A stretch of DNA of 64,000 nucleotides from an uncultured Owenweeksia sp. (lineage in GTDB: Bacteria > Bacteroidota > Bacteroidia > Flavobacteriales > Schleiferiaceae). Below, one piece after another: positions 26,167 to 35,033 of this stretch. The stretch is taken from positions 99,885-163,884 of the forward strand of contig CAKZRR010000038.1 in assembly GCA_937146805.1 (NCBI GenBank), read 5' to 3'. The translations under genes and the position numbers were made by a program. Within the stretch, counting starts at the first letter, position 1, and each line of letters begins with the position of its first letter. A model generated the notes under the pieces. That model did no database searches and had not been told where the DNA came from. It saw nothing but the letters and a program-made list of their open reading frames with translations.

Positions 26167-27058
26167 GAACGGCCTCTTGCTTTACCGCCTGCTGGTACCA
26201 CGCTTGAAACTTGCTGGTAAGCACACCTTTTAATCCATTGGCTATTTGGCGGCCATCGGCTTCTCTAATCCAACTAAGTGCGCCCATGCTGCCTGTGGTA
26301 AAAGCTTCATCCGCTGTGTATAGTTCCGTTAAACTTAAATTTTTCTCCTCAATTTGCACACCATTTTCTAGGGCCAATTCCATTGTTTTGGCTCTGGTAA
26401 ACCCTGGCAAACAAGCATCGGCAAAGGGTGTATATAATACTCCCTTTTTAATTAGAAAGATATTGGTGGCATTGGTTTCCGCAATAAAACCATTTTGATC
26501 TAGCATTATCGCATCATCTGCTTTTGCGTAATTAGCTTCAATTTTAGCCAAAATATTGTTTAGCAAATTGGCATGATGAATTTTAGAATCCAAGGTATAG
26601 GGTGGGTTTCTGCGCACCGAAGAGGTTATCAAACTCAGACCTTCGTCTCCATACACCAAGCCTTTATACTCTGGCAATACAATTAAAGTACAGCCGTAAA
26701 TGTTCAAATCTGGGTTCATACCCGAAGTTGATTTTTTACCCCGCGTTAAGGTGAGCCTAATATGCACCCCATCCGTCATATTATTGGCTTTTAGGGTTTC
26801 AAAAATGGCTTGCTGTACCGCTTGGCGCGAAGGCACGTTGGCAAAACACAGTACATGGGCCGAATGAAAAAGACGATCTAAGTGCTCGTTGAGCTGAAAT
26901 ATTTTTCCATTATACACACGTAAACCCTCCCACACGGCATCACCACCCTGCACGGCACTATCCAAAACCGAAACAAAGGCCTCTTCTCTTTTTACCAATC
27001 CGTTTACATATACCCAGGTGTTTTCATTTTTTGGGTCTGGTGTATTAAACTTGCTCAT
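26156..27058 (-). CDS. Class IV (branched-chain-type) aminotransferase
   Basis: 300 residues, fold-type IV PLP enzyme. The PLP-binding lysine is Lys159 in 'DSKIHHANLLNN', and the cofactor-binding Glu194 lies in 'GFIAETNATNIFL'. The N-terminal 'WVYVNG' and 'GDAVWEGLRVYNG' are also typical of IlvE/D-amino-acid-transaminase-like enzymes. It may act on branched-chain or other amino acids; the specificity loop cannot be read reliably. It overlaps the upstream sulfotransferase-like gene by four bases (ATGA), so the two are translationally coupled, and converges on the DUF4173 gene. Whether it is the cell's main IlvE is uncertain. Confidence 0.85.
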   Translation of the reverse strand: MSKFNTPDPKNENTWVYVNGLVKREEAFVSVLDSAVQGGDAVWEGLRVYNGKIFQLNEHLDRLFHSAHVLCFANVPSRQAVQQAIFETLKANNMTDGVHIRLTLTRGKKSTSGMNPDLNIYGCTLIVLPEYKGLVYGDEGLSLITSSVRRNPPYTLDSKIHHANLLNNILAKIEANYAKADDAIMLDQNGFIAETNATNIFLIKKGVLYTPFADACLPGFTRAKTMELALENGVQIEEKNLSLTELYTADEAFTTGSMGALSWIREADGRQIANGLKGVLTSKFQAWYQQAVKQEAVPIV

Positions 27059-27765
27059 AATAGGTGTTTTTTAATTTTTTGATAAAACTCATCGGACTCC
27101 GCCAAAAGCGAAACTAGATGCGATGGTACTGATCTAGTTTTAGTTTGATAGGCTCCAAAACCTGTACTTTGGTGTACGTTGTGGTACCAATACTTAGCCC
27201 ATACGCCATCCTCTGGCCTGGCTCCTGCTGGCCATTGCAGCATGGCATTGTTAAAAGGCAAGCCTGCAAATTCGCACATCTTTTGCAATTGCGTTTGGGG
27301 GTTTTTTAATATTTCATCCGAATCAACCACCAAATAAGGCAAATCTTTGCTTTGACAATACTCAATAATACGGAGCTGCTGCGGATAGCATAAATCCAAT
27401 AAGCTGGGCTTTTCTATTTGCTTTACATAGGAGGCAATTACCGCACTTGGCTGCCGCAATAAAACAATGTTTCGGCACTCTTTTAGCTTTTTAGAATTAA
27501 GCCCTTCGAGGTGATTGGCCATGTTTTTTAAAAATGCAAAGGGCAGTTTGTTCTCTGCTTCAATCTTTTTCCAAACCTCATTAGCATCACATTCCATGGT
27601 TTCCAACACCTCATCTCGCGAAGGCCGCCAAACACCCGTATGTGCCAAAAAATGGCCAAATAAGGGTTCGTCCCACACCTGTACCAGTGGGTGCTGCGCA
27701 AATGAATACATTAATGCGGTGGAAACATTGCGTGGCCCACTCCACAAAGCAATTTTAGTTGACAA
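27055..27765 (-). CDS. Sulfotransferase-like P-loop protein
   Basis: 236 residues. The N-terminal 'WSGPRNVSTALMYSF' is a sulfotransferase 5'-phosphosulfate-binding loop (residues 8-22), and 'RNIVLLRQPSAVIASYV' resembles the 3'-phosphate-binding strand-helix ('R..S'). No signal peptide; probably cytosolic. It is the first gene of a two-gene unit with the class IV aminotransferase (four-base overlap). The same two domains occur fused in plant branched-chain-aminotransferase-like proteins, as far as I recall. Whether it uses PAPS or has another role is unknown. Confidence 0.75.
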   Translation of the reverse strand: MSTKIALWSGPRNVSTALMYSFAQHPLVQVWDEPLFGHFLAHTGVWRPSRDEVLETMECDANEVWKKIEAENKLPFAFLKNMANHLEGLNSKKLKECRNIVLLRQPSAVIASYVKQIEKPSLLDLCYPQQLRIIEYCQSKDLPYLVVDSDEILKNPQTQLQKMCEFAGLPFNNAMLQWPAGARPEDGVWAKYWYHNVHQSTGFGAYQTKTRSVPSHLVSLLAESDEFYQKIKKHLL

Positions 27766-27944
27766 GGCTGTAGTTTTTAAAAGCCCAATTTACGGATTGT
27801 AGTGGTGGGTTTTGGTGGGGGAAGTGGAAGAATTTGTTCATTAGGAGTTTAACATACACCTCAACCATAAAAAGGTAATCGCAGGAGTTTAAAAACATTT
27901 CCTTAATTAAGAAAAAAGCGAAAATCTTAAATAGCCACAATCAC

Positions 27945-27974
27945 TAATTAAGTTTTTGGCCGAAAACTTAATTA
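27945..27974. terminator. A/T-rich perfect palindrome, possible terminator
   Basis: A 12-bp perfect stem (27945-27956 with 27963-27974) around TGGCCG. It lies about 15 bases past the stop of the reverse-strand lipoprotein gene, where a terminator is expected, and T-rich sequence flanks it. It could alternatively be a protein-binding palindrome. Confidence 0.45.
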
Positions 27975-27988
27975 AGGCCTACACTTGA

Positions 27989-28426
27989 TTAATTTTCGCT
28001 TAACGATTGCTTGATTTGTTTTAGGTAATCGTCAAAATATTTATAGTCCTCCTTAACTGGCAAACTAAATCTACTAAGCTCCAATCCGTTTGGGCTATTG
28101 TTCATCAAAAACAAATATCTAGTGTCCACTTCTAAATGGACAGGGCAAACAGCTTTTGCCTCCTCTATTTTAGCCTTAGCACTAATTTTATCTCCAACCC
28201 CAAATTCACCTTTAAAAACCTCTTCTACAGTTACATTAAAATTTTTTAAAGCATGATAACCCATATCACTATGGGCAGCCTCATTTACCGTTGCCACAAC
28301 TATAAGATCATACTCTTCCAAGTTTATTATGGGATAGATTGGCCCTAATACCGGAAATTTACAAGCCATTAAAACGACACACAACATGATGGCAATAGGG
28401 GCAAAGAATCTTCTTTTCATTATCAT
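27989..28426 (-). CDS. Small lipoprotein, possibly NTR/TIMP-like
   Basis: About 145 residues from the ATG at 28426 (28420 is equally possible); the frame extends to 28489 but that would precede the signal peptide. The signal ends in a lipobox 'LMAC'. The domain reads 'YDLIVVATVNEA...FNVTVEEVFKGEFGVGDKISAKA...YLFLMNN', a pattern seen in NTR/TIMP-like domains ('VFKG' strand, 'GD.I'). That assignment is a guess from pattern. It follows the HExxH gene by about 90 bases and is probably cotranscribed with it. Confidence 0.6.
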   Translation of the reverse strand: MIMKRRFFAPIAIMLCVVLMACKFPVLGPIYPIINLEEYDLIVVATVNEAAHSDMGYHALKNFNVTVEEVFKGEFGVGDKISAKAKIEEAKAVCPVHLEVDTRYLFLMNNSPNGLELSRFSLPVKEDYKYFDDYLKQIKQSLSEN

Positions 28427-28516
28427 CTTTTTACATTCATAATATACTTGGCGCCTGGCACCAACAAAGGGTTTGGTACTGTTCACCAAAAAGTTAAAGC
28501 TTCAGTTAATGGCCTC

Positions 28517-29176
28517 CTATTCAACCTCACTTCGCATTTGGTTACCCCAATAATATGCAAAGTTATCAGCATAATTTTCCGCACGTTGTTTCTTATAGTT
28601 CGCGCTCCAAAACCGATGATACATGCTATCCATTTGATGCCCTATTTCGTGAAGGAGCAAACCCTCTAAATAGTACCTTTTAATTTTTTCCACTGTCCAT
28701 ATTAATGCCCAGTTTCCATCCGTTGAAACTAATTCCGGCTCATAAGCAGAATACCATTTTAGCGTTTTACTAGAAGGCTTCTTTGATCCTAACTCCATCT
28801 TTAAATTCTTTGGAAAAGGGTAAAGCACGATCAAGTTAACTCCACTACCACAAATAAAGCAGCCTTGAAATTTTCCCTCTTTTTCATACTCTTTATAGGT
28901 CATTTTTCTTAACCATATATGAGTTAGATTTTCAGTATGCTCCGTTGGCAACCTTTCTAAAAACTGTTTTATTTCATCAACGGTAACGGGAAAATAAAAA
29001 TCTCTTGAAGAATTATCTACCTTAAAAATCGGTGCATCTTCATTCTCCGTTGGTGCCAAAAAATTGTGCTGTCGATTGAAGATATTATCCGCTAGTTTGG
29101 GTCTTTTTCTGCCACCTTTTACATCTCCAAACTTTCGACTTTTCTTCCAGGCTGTTTCTTTTCTATTTCGTTGCAT
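28517..29176 (-). CDS. Putative zinc metallopeptidase (HExxH)
   Basis: 219 residues, no signal peptide, very basic N-terminus. The C-terminal third contains 'LLHEIGHQMDSM' (His176, Glu177, His180) and 24 residues later 'RAENYADNFAYYW' with Glu200 as the likely third ligand, the pattern of gluzincin/ImmA-like metallopeptidases. The middle section ('THIWLRKMTYKEYEKEGK') was not recognised. It begins 9 bases after the TonB-type gene stop, so it is in the same transcription unit. Substrate unknown; a regulatory or conflict role is possible. Confidence 0.65.
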   Translation of the reverse strand: MQRNRKETAWKKSRKFGDVKGGRKRPKLADNIFNRQHNFLAPTENEDAPIFKVDNSSRDFYFPVTVDEIKQFLERLPTEHTENLTHIWLRKMTYKEYEKEGKFQGCFICGSGVNLIVLYPFPKNLKMELGSKKPSSKTLKWYSAYEPELVSTDGNWALIWTVEKIKRYYLEGLLLHEIGHQMDSMYHRFWSANYKKQRAENYADNFAYYWGNQMRSEVE

Positions 29177-29185
29177 TCAAATGAT

Positions 29186-31873
29186 TCACAAATCATACTT
29201 TACCCCCAGCATAAAATACCTAGGCAGCACATAGGTTTGAGTGGTGCTTACCAAAAAGTTAGAGAAGTTATCTTGGCGTACAAACTCTGTATCCAACAAG
29301 TTAGTGCCTCTAATGCTCAGCTCCCACTTGCTGTCTTTATCCCATTGGTAAAAAAGGGCGGCATTCACAAAATCATACTGGCTGCTGGTACCGTTGCTCT
29401 TACCTTGGTAATCCGTAAAAGTATAATCGGCCTCAATGGTAAAATATTTAAGCAAACGGCCCTCCACCTTTACATAAGGGTTGTTGGTGGTAAACTTCGA
29501 AGCCACTCCTGCACCCTGATAATCGCTTAGCGTAAGGCGGTAACCCAACTCTACATTGGGTGCCTTTTTAAAACGAGTACGTACCGAGGCGCTGTAATTT
29601 TGAGTCCAACTATTATTAGTGTTTTTAACCTGATCTACCTCATTATTAACAATGGCATAGCTTTGATTAGTACTGGCTCGTATGCGCCATTTTTTAAAGG
29701 TTTTTCTAACCGAAAGATAGCCCGCCCAAACCTCATTTATTCCATCACTATTTGTTGGAGTACTTACACGGCTCAACCCTTGGTTTAAAACCGAGTTGGT
29801 GATATCATCTATTTTTCTAGAATAATTAACCCCTGCAAACACATTGGTAAAATTGAACATATTTACACTAAAATAACCCAAGCTAAATGTGTGTAACAAG
29901 GCATTATCAATAGCTCCGTTTCCGGTAAACAAACTATTGTAATTGTTAATTACCACGCCCTCTATAATATTGTTGATGTCGGTAAAATCGGTTTGCATAC
30001 TGTAGTTAAACGTAAGCGATTTGGTTTTCCTAAACTCATAGCGCGCAAAAAAGTCGGGCAATACATAATTCTTGGTTTCGCTATTTGTGCGGCCCAACTG
30101 CTCGTCTTTAATTTGATACCAATGTGCATTAAAACCGGGGTTCATAATCAGTTTGCCAAATTTCATTTTGTAATGTACTCCCACAAAGTAATCGCTCAGG
30201 CTAAAGTCTACATCATTTTGCAATGAATCTGCTGTAAAGCTTTGCAACTGCTCACCGTTAAAAAGCTGATTAACACGGCTGTTTAGCGATTGCCTACTAC
30301 CACTTGCGCCAGCCGAAAAATTAAGGTGATTGGTATTATTATACACCCAATAATGATTTACCACGGCATCCCACTTATTGGTGCGTACTTCTTTGTTTTG
30401 CAATAGGTTATACAGCGAAGTATCTATTACAGGAAAGTAACCCGCAAAGGGTTCTTGATTCATAGTTAAAGAGTATCGTGGGTTTTGCACCTTATGTAAA
30501 AACTGGCTTTCCACCGAAAATATGTTCTTATCATTTATCTCATAAAAGAACTCCAAATTCTGCTTAACCTCCGTTGGTTGTTCCGATGAAATATTGCCAA
30601 TATCATTGGTGTCAATGCTAAACATAGAAACCGAATTACCCTCTTCACTACTTTTAGAAACCTTGGCGAGTACATCATACGCCACATGCAATTTGGTATT
30701 GGGTGTGTATTTAGATGAAAGCTTAAACAGTCCAGATTGTGTGTTTTCGAGCTTTTGCGTTTCCAGCTCTTCATCTAAATTTATAGGCGCATCCGCTTGA
30801 TAGGTACGGCTTGTTTGTGATAACGTTTGTGTTTTTGTTTCGGAACCAATAACAAACCCCGAAATAGACCATTTTTTACTAGGATTAAGACTAAAGTTAA
30901 AAGCCCCCATTTTTGACTCTACCTCAACAGCTCGGTTGTTACCAAAAATACCTCCACTAAAATTATCTTGCCCTATTCGCAATCCCGAACCTGATTTACG
31001 GTTCAAATCCTTGAAACCTCCTGCAAAGCGGTAATAGTCTCTAAAAGTAAAAGCAGGCTCACCGATATTATTAATATCACCAATAAAATTGATGCTTAAC
31101 TTAGGGGAGTAAAAGAAAATATTAGGGTGCAATAAATATCTTTCGTCCAAACCACCTTCGGCTGTAATATCACCAAACACCATACTTTTTTGGCCTTCTT
31201 TTAGCTTAATATTTATTGCAATATTATCATCCGTACCCACACCCTGCATAGGGCTAACCTCATTGTAATCACGCAATACTTGTACCTTATCAACGGCACT
31301 GGCCGGAATGTTTTTGGTGGCTAATTTGCTATCGCCATCAAAAAAGTCCTTTCCCTCAACCATTACCTTTTCTACCTTTTTGCCGTTTACCTCAACCTCT
31401 CCGTCTTCATTAATTTCAAAGCCCGGTAACTTTTCAATTACGTCCTCCAGCTTTTTTTCATCGCCATCGGTAAAGGCATCTGCCGTATAGCTAATGGTGT
31501 CTCCACTTATCGAAATGGGCATCTCCTCAATAATCTGCACCTCGCCCAAAGTACTGGCCAAAGGAATTAACTTTATGCTTACCCTAGCTTCCCCTGCTTT
31601 GGCCTTTACCAGTACATCTTGGCTTTGAAACCCAATATAGCTTACTCGCAATATATAATCGGCTACAGCCGGAAATGTTAATTGAAAACGCCCATCGTGG
31701 CTACTAAAAGCATAGGAACTCATGCTGCTATCGGCCGCTACCAACGAAATTACATTAGCCATTTCTAAAGGTGCATTGCTACTATCGGTAACTGTTCCAA
31801 TTACCTTCATTTTTTGTGCAGATACCGAGGTAAGGCAAGCCATCAGTAGGCCTACTAAAAAATACTTGGTCAT
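29186..31873 (-). CDS. TonB-type outer membrane beta-barrel protein with carboxypeptidase-regulatory domain
   Basis: 895 residues with a signal peptide ('LMACLTSVSAQ'). Residues about 23-105 form a CarboxypepD_reg-like domain ('GTVTDSSNAPLEMANV', 'YILRVSYIGFQSQ'); then a plug-like region ('EDVIEKLPGFEINEDGEVEV', 'VEKVMVEGKDFF', 'VQVLRD'); the rest is a long beta-barrel ending in an aromatic strand. This is the Bacteroidota 'outer membrane beta-barrel' branch usually paired with GLPGLI proteins. It starts four bases after the GLPGLI stop. The substrate is unknown; such pairs have been linked to metal or peptide uptake only loosely. Confidence 0.9.
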   Translation of the reverse strand: MTKYFLVGLLMACLTSVSAQKMKVIGTVTDSSNAPLEMANVISLVAADSSMSSYAFSSHDGRFQLTFPAVADYILRVSYIGFQSQDVLVKAKAGEARVSIKLIPLASTLGEVQIIEEMPISISGDTISYTADAFTDGDEKKLEDVIEKLPGFEINEDGEVEVNGKKVEKVMVEGKDFFDGDSKLATKNIPASAVDKVQVLRDYNEVSPMQGVGTDDNIAINIKLKEGQKSMVFGDITAEGGLDERYLLHPNIFFYSPKLSINFIGDINNIGEPAFTFRDYYRFAGGFKDLNRKSGSGLRIGQDNFSGGIFGNNRAVEVESKMGAFNFSLNPSKKWSISGFVIGSETKTQTLSQTSRTYQADAPINLDEELETQKLENTQSGLFKLSSKYTPNTKLHVAYDVLAKVSKSSEEGNSVSMFSIDTNDIGNISSEQPTEVKQNLEFFYEINDKNIFSVESQFLHKVQNPRYSLTMNQEPFAGYFPVIDTSLYNLLQNKEVRTNKWDAVVNHYWVYNNTNHLNFSAGASGSRQSLNSRVNQLFNGEQLQSFTADSLQNDVDFSLSDYFVGVHYKMKFGKLIMNPGFNAHWYQIKDEQLGRTNSETKNYVLPDFFARYEFRKTKSLTFNYSMQTDFTDINNIIEGVVINNYNSLFTGNGAIDNALLHTFSLGYFSVNMFNFTNVFAGVNYSRKIDDITNSVLNQGLSRVSTPTNSDGINEVWAGYLSVRKTFKKWRIRASTNQSYAIVNNEVDQVKNTNNSWTQNYSASVRTRFKKAPNVELGYRLTLSDYQGAGVASKFTTNNPYVKVEGRLLKYFTIEADYTFTDYQGKSNGTSSQYDFVNAALFYQWDKDSKWELSIRGTNLLDTEFVRQDNFSNFLVSTTQTYVLPRYFMLGVKYDL

Positions 31874-31877
31874 ACTA

Positions 31878-32693
31878 CTAATCCTGAATCATTATTTTCA
31901 TACCACCACCTCGGCCTTGTCCACCATACATCTCCCTCATCTCGGCCATTTTCTTCTCCATAATCTCCTTAAACTCGGCACGGGTTACTTCCTCTCCCTT
32001 TTCCGGCTCTACAATAGCTACTTTCTCGGTTGGGTTTAAAACTACTTTTGTGCAAAGCATCACCGTTTGACCATCCGTAATTTCCATAATTAAACCCGGC
32101 AAACCCCAATATTTATCAGGCCCTTGGCTTACTGGAATTTGGGGTGTGTACCAAGCAGTAACCACCACCGTAATGGTAGAGTCTTGCTCGCCTTCACCTC
32201 CCATACTAAAAGATCTAATTTTTCCTTCACGCTCGTAGGTTGCTTTGTAGCACGTATAATTTCCAATTTGCTTGGTTTCTTTTCCCAGTTTCCAATCAAA
32301 GCCCGTTAAACTATCTTTTATCAAAAAGGGTTTTCCAAAAAATTCCGATTCACGTATTTCGCTTTGATTTTGCACGTTTTTAAAAAAAACACCACCTAAA
32401 CCATTCATTGAGCCCATCATAGCCATTCTTCCATGGCCTCCTTTTTCCAAACTTTCTACTTCCTTAAAAACCGAAGCCGACTTATCAAAAAACAGTTCAA
32501 ACTCCTTTTGCATGGCTTTAGACATCATGCTTTTAATACGCTCTTGCTGTTCTGGCGGCATTTTTTTAGAGTCAAACTCCATTTTTACGCTACCAGCCGT
32601 TTGGTAAGTGGCAATTCCTTGAAAATTTTGAGCGCTAATTGAATTGGATGCCAGCGCTAAAATTGCGGACAATACTATTGGGGCTAATTTCAT
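31878..32693 (-). CDS. GLPGLI family protein
   Basis: 271 residues with a signal peptide ('LALASNSISAQ'). The name-giving motif 'YWGLPGLIMEI' is present at about residues 195-205, followed by the typical strand ('TVMLCTKVVLN'). The C-terminus is Gly/Met-rich ('GGQGRGGGMKIMIQD'). It is probably periplasmic. It is the first gene of the reverse-strand operon with the TonB-type barrel. A short palindrome (GTGCT-GTT-AGCAC, 32745-32757) lies in the region shared with the divergent permease and could be an operator. Confidence 0.9.
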   Translation of the reverse strand: MKLAPIVLSAILALASNSISAQNFQGIATYQTAGSVKMEFDSKKMPPEQQERIKSMMSKAMQKEFELFFDKSASVFKEVESLEKGGHGRMAMMGSMNGLGGVFFKNVQNQSEIRESEFFGKPFLIKDSLTGFDWKLGKETKQIGNYTCYKATYEREGKIRSFSMGGEGEQDSTITVVVTAWYTPQIPVSQGPDKYWGLPGLIMEITDGQTVMLCTKVVLNPTEKVAIVEPEKGEEVTRAEFKEIMEKKMAEMREMYGGQGRGGGMKIMIQD

Positions 32694-32856
32694 GGTGTAC
32701 TTATTTGCAGAATATTTGGCAAAAATGCAGTAAATAATGGTAGTGTGCTGTTAGCACTTTGTTAATTTAAAAAAGCGGGTGCTAGACGGCCACTTGCCGC
32801 TGTTTTAAATTCTGTACTTTGCGGCATCGTTCAAAAAAACAAAAAACTCAATCCTC

Positions 32857-35028
32857 ATTAGCGATACCAACTCCCATAAAAAATTAGGAACCTTTGGTGG
32901 TGTTTTTACTCCTTCGTTACTTACCATTTTAGGGGTAATAATGTACCTCCGTTTTGGCTGGGTAGTAGGTAATGTAGGTTTGGTTCAAACTTTAGTAATT
33001 GTGGTGCTGGCCACCAGCATTACTTTTCTTACCTCGCTCTCTATAGCCGCTATTGCTACTAATGCGCCCGTAAAAGCTGGTGGGGCTTACTATATGATTA
33101 GCCGTTCTTTAGGCATCGAAATAGGGGGTGCCGTGGGTATTCCTCTCTTTTTAGCTCAAGCTTTTTCAGTAGCTTTATATGTTATCGGTTTTTCGGAAAG
33201 TTTGCGGTTTATTTTTCCTGCTATAGATGTGAAACTGGTAGGACTTATCACCACCTTAATTTTGGGTGCGCTAGCTCTTATTTCAACCAAAGCGGCTATT
33301 AAGTCGCAGTTTGTTGTTTTAGGTATTATTGGACTTTCCTTACTCAGTTTGGCTTTTGGCAGTCCCCTTTCTAATGTAGAAATAACGCCCTCTTTACCCG
33401 CTCCCAATGGCGCTCCGTTTTGGGTGGTTTTTGCTGTTTTCTTTCCAGCAGTTACCGGTATTATGGCGGGTGTTAACCTTTCAGGAGATTTAAAAGATCC
33501 TGCCAAATCCATTCCGCGCGGCACCTTTATGGCCGTAGGGGTAGGCTTTGTGGTTTACATGCTTATCCCTTTGGTTTTAGCCTCAAGGGCAGATACGCAA
33601 ACCTTACTCAACAACCCTTTGGTTATGGAAAAAATATCGCTGATAGGTGGCGCTATTTTTTTAGGTGTTTGGGGAGCAACTCTCTCTAGCGCTGTGGGCA
33701 GCTTACTCGGAGCGCCTCGTATTTTGCAAGCACTCGCTTCAGATCAAGTACTACCTAAAGCCTTTTCATTCTTTGAAAGGGAAAGTGGTAAAGAACGCAT
33801 ACCTAAAGCCGGTACCATCTTTACTATTATCATTACCCTTGTTTCTGTTTATCTAGGTGACCTTAATCTGTTGGCTCCCATCCTTACCATGTTCTTTTTA
33901 ACCACGTATGCGGTACTTAATCTTACTGCGGGTTTAGAGCGTTTTTTAAAAAGTCCCTCCTACCGCCCTAAATTTAAAGTACACTGGGTGTTTTCTATGC
34001 TGGGCGCTTTAGGTTGTGGAGCCGTTATGTTTTTAATTAATCCTGCGGCCACTTTTGGCGCCTTTGTTTTTATTACGATGGTGTTTGTTTGGCTTAAACG
34101 TAGAGGTATGAAAACGGCCATGGGAGGCGTACGAAGAGGTGTGCTTATTAGCCTTATTCGCTATGCGGCTTTACGATTGGATAAAACGGGTAACGCCAAA
34201 GGCTGGAGACCCAACTTACTGGTATTGAGTGGTGCACCCACCAAACGTTGGCATCTTATTGATTTCGCCAATTCCATTACGCAAAGCAAAGCTCTTTTTA
34301 CGGTGGCTACAATATTGCAAGAGGATAAAGTGCCTCTGGAAAAAGTACCCCATTACGAACAAAATATTGCCGAATATCTCAACCAAAAAAAGGTGAGCGC
34401 TCTCGTGCGCGTTATTCGGGCAACCCATCCTTACGAGGGCAGCAAACAACTGGTAAATGCCTACGGATTAGGTGCCTTGGTACCCAACACGGTTTTGTTA
34501 GGTGCTAGTAACGAAAACACCAACCAACAACCTTACGCACAGTTAGTTCAACATATATATCAGTCTAGCCGAAACTTAATTATTGTACAAGATGAACACC
34601 ACACTGCCTTTGGCAACAAAAAAAGTGTAGACATTTGGTGGGGTGGCCTAAAAGGAAACGGTGCCTTATTGATGGTATTGGGCTATCTGCTTAAAAGCGG
34701 AAGACAATGGCCGGGTGTGGAAATAAACGTGAAAATGGCGGTAAAAACAGCCGATGCCGCAGAAAAGGCATTATCCAATTTACGCGAAAAGCTGCAATCC
34801 ATGCGAATTGATTTTAATACGGACGTATTAGTTTTGGGAGAAGAAAGTTTTTGGGATGTGATGCAGCGAGAGTCTCAAAACAGCGACCTCAGCCTTATTG
34901 GTATGGCGCCTCCTACTGATGATTTTAATGAGTACTTTCAAACCTTAAAAAACAATACGAGTAGTTTGGGCGCCAAAGTATTTGTTTTGGCTACCACCGA
35001 TATCGAATTTAGTGATGTGCTGGTGTAA
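32857..35028 (+). CDS. SLC12-like amino acid/cation permease, probable ATT start
   Basis: About 723 residues. The first ATG in frame (32941) would remove the conserved start of TM1; the preceding codons read 'KLGTFGGVFTPSLLTILGVIM', the normal SLC12/APC N-terminus. Between that and the in-frame stop at 32806 there is no ATG, GTG or TTG. The best start is ATT at 32857, giving MSDTNSHKKLGTFGG, which fits homologs in length. About 12 membrane segments follow (to about residue 430), then a roughly 290-residue cytoplasmic C-terminal domain ('GAPTKRWHLIDFA', 'LLVLGEESFWDVM') as in bacterial cation-chloride-cotransporter-like proteins. It transports amino acids or ions with chloride; which is not known. 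Confidence 0.85.
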   Translation: MSDTNSHKKLGTFGGVFTPSLLTILGVIMYLRFGWVVGNVGLVQTLVIVVLATSITFLTSLSIAAIATNAPVKAGGAYYMISRSLGIEIGGAVGIPLFLAQAFSVALYVIGFSESLRFIFPAIDVKLVGLITTLILGALALISTKAAIKSQFVVLGIIGLSLLSLAFGSPLSNVEITPSLPAPNGAPFWVVFAVFFPAVTGIMAGVNLSGDLKDPAKSIPRGTFMAVGVGFVVYMLIPLVLASRADTQTLLNNPLVMEKISLIGGAIFLGVWGATLSSAVGSLLGAPRILQALASDQVLPKAFSFFERESGKERIPKAGTIFTIIITLVSVYLGDLNLLAPILTMFFLTTYAVLNLTAGLERFLKSPSYRPKFKVHWVFSMLGALGCGAVMFLINPAATFGAFVFITMVFVWLKRRGMKTAMGGVRRGVLISLIRYAALRLDKTGNAKGWRPNLLVLSGAPTKRWHLIDFANSITQSKALFTVATILQEDKVPLEKVPHYEQNIAEYLNQKKVSALVRVIRATHPYEGSKQLVNAYGLGALVPNTVLLGASNENTNQQPYAQLVQHIYQSSRNLIIVQDEHHTAFGNKKSVDIWWGGLKGNGALLMVLGYLLKSGRQWPGVEINVKMAVKTADAAEKALSNLREKLQSMRIDFNTDVLVLGEESFWDVMQRESQNSDLSLIGMAPPTDDFNEYFQTLKNNTSSLGAKVFVLATTDIEFSDVLV

Positions 35029-35033
35029 AGCAA

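Noticed and set aside
27755..27940. 61-residue reverse ORF upstream of the sulfotransferase-like gene
   Set aside because: Overlaps that gene's start, has low-complexity Phe/Leu content and no start context.
30990..31012. T-loop-like GTTCAAATCC suggesting a tRNA
   Set aside because: It lies inside the reverse-strand TonB-type gene and has no surrounding cloverleaf or acceptor stem.
31722..32039. 105-residue forward ORF opposite the GLPGLI and TonB genes
   Set aside because: It is the complement of two well-supported genes and has no family features.
33156..33524. 122-residue reverse ORF inside the permease
   Set aside because: Antisense to strong transmembrane coding sequence; composition is a mirror of it.
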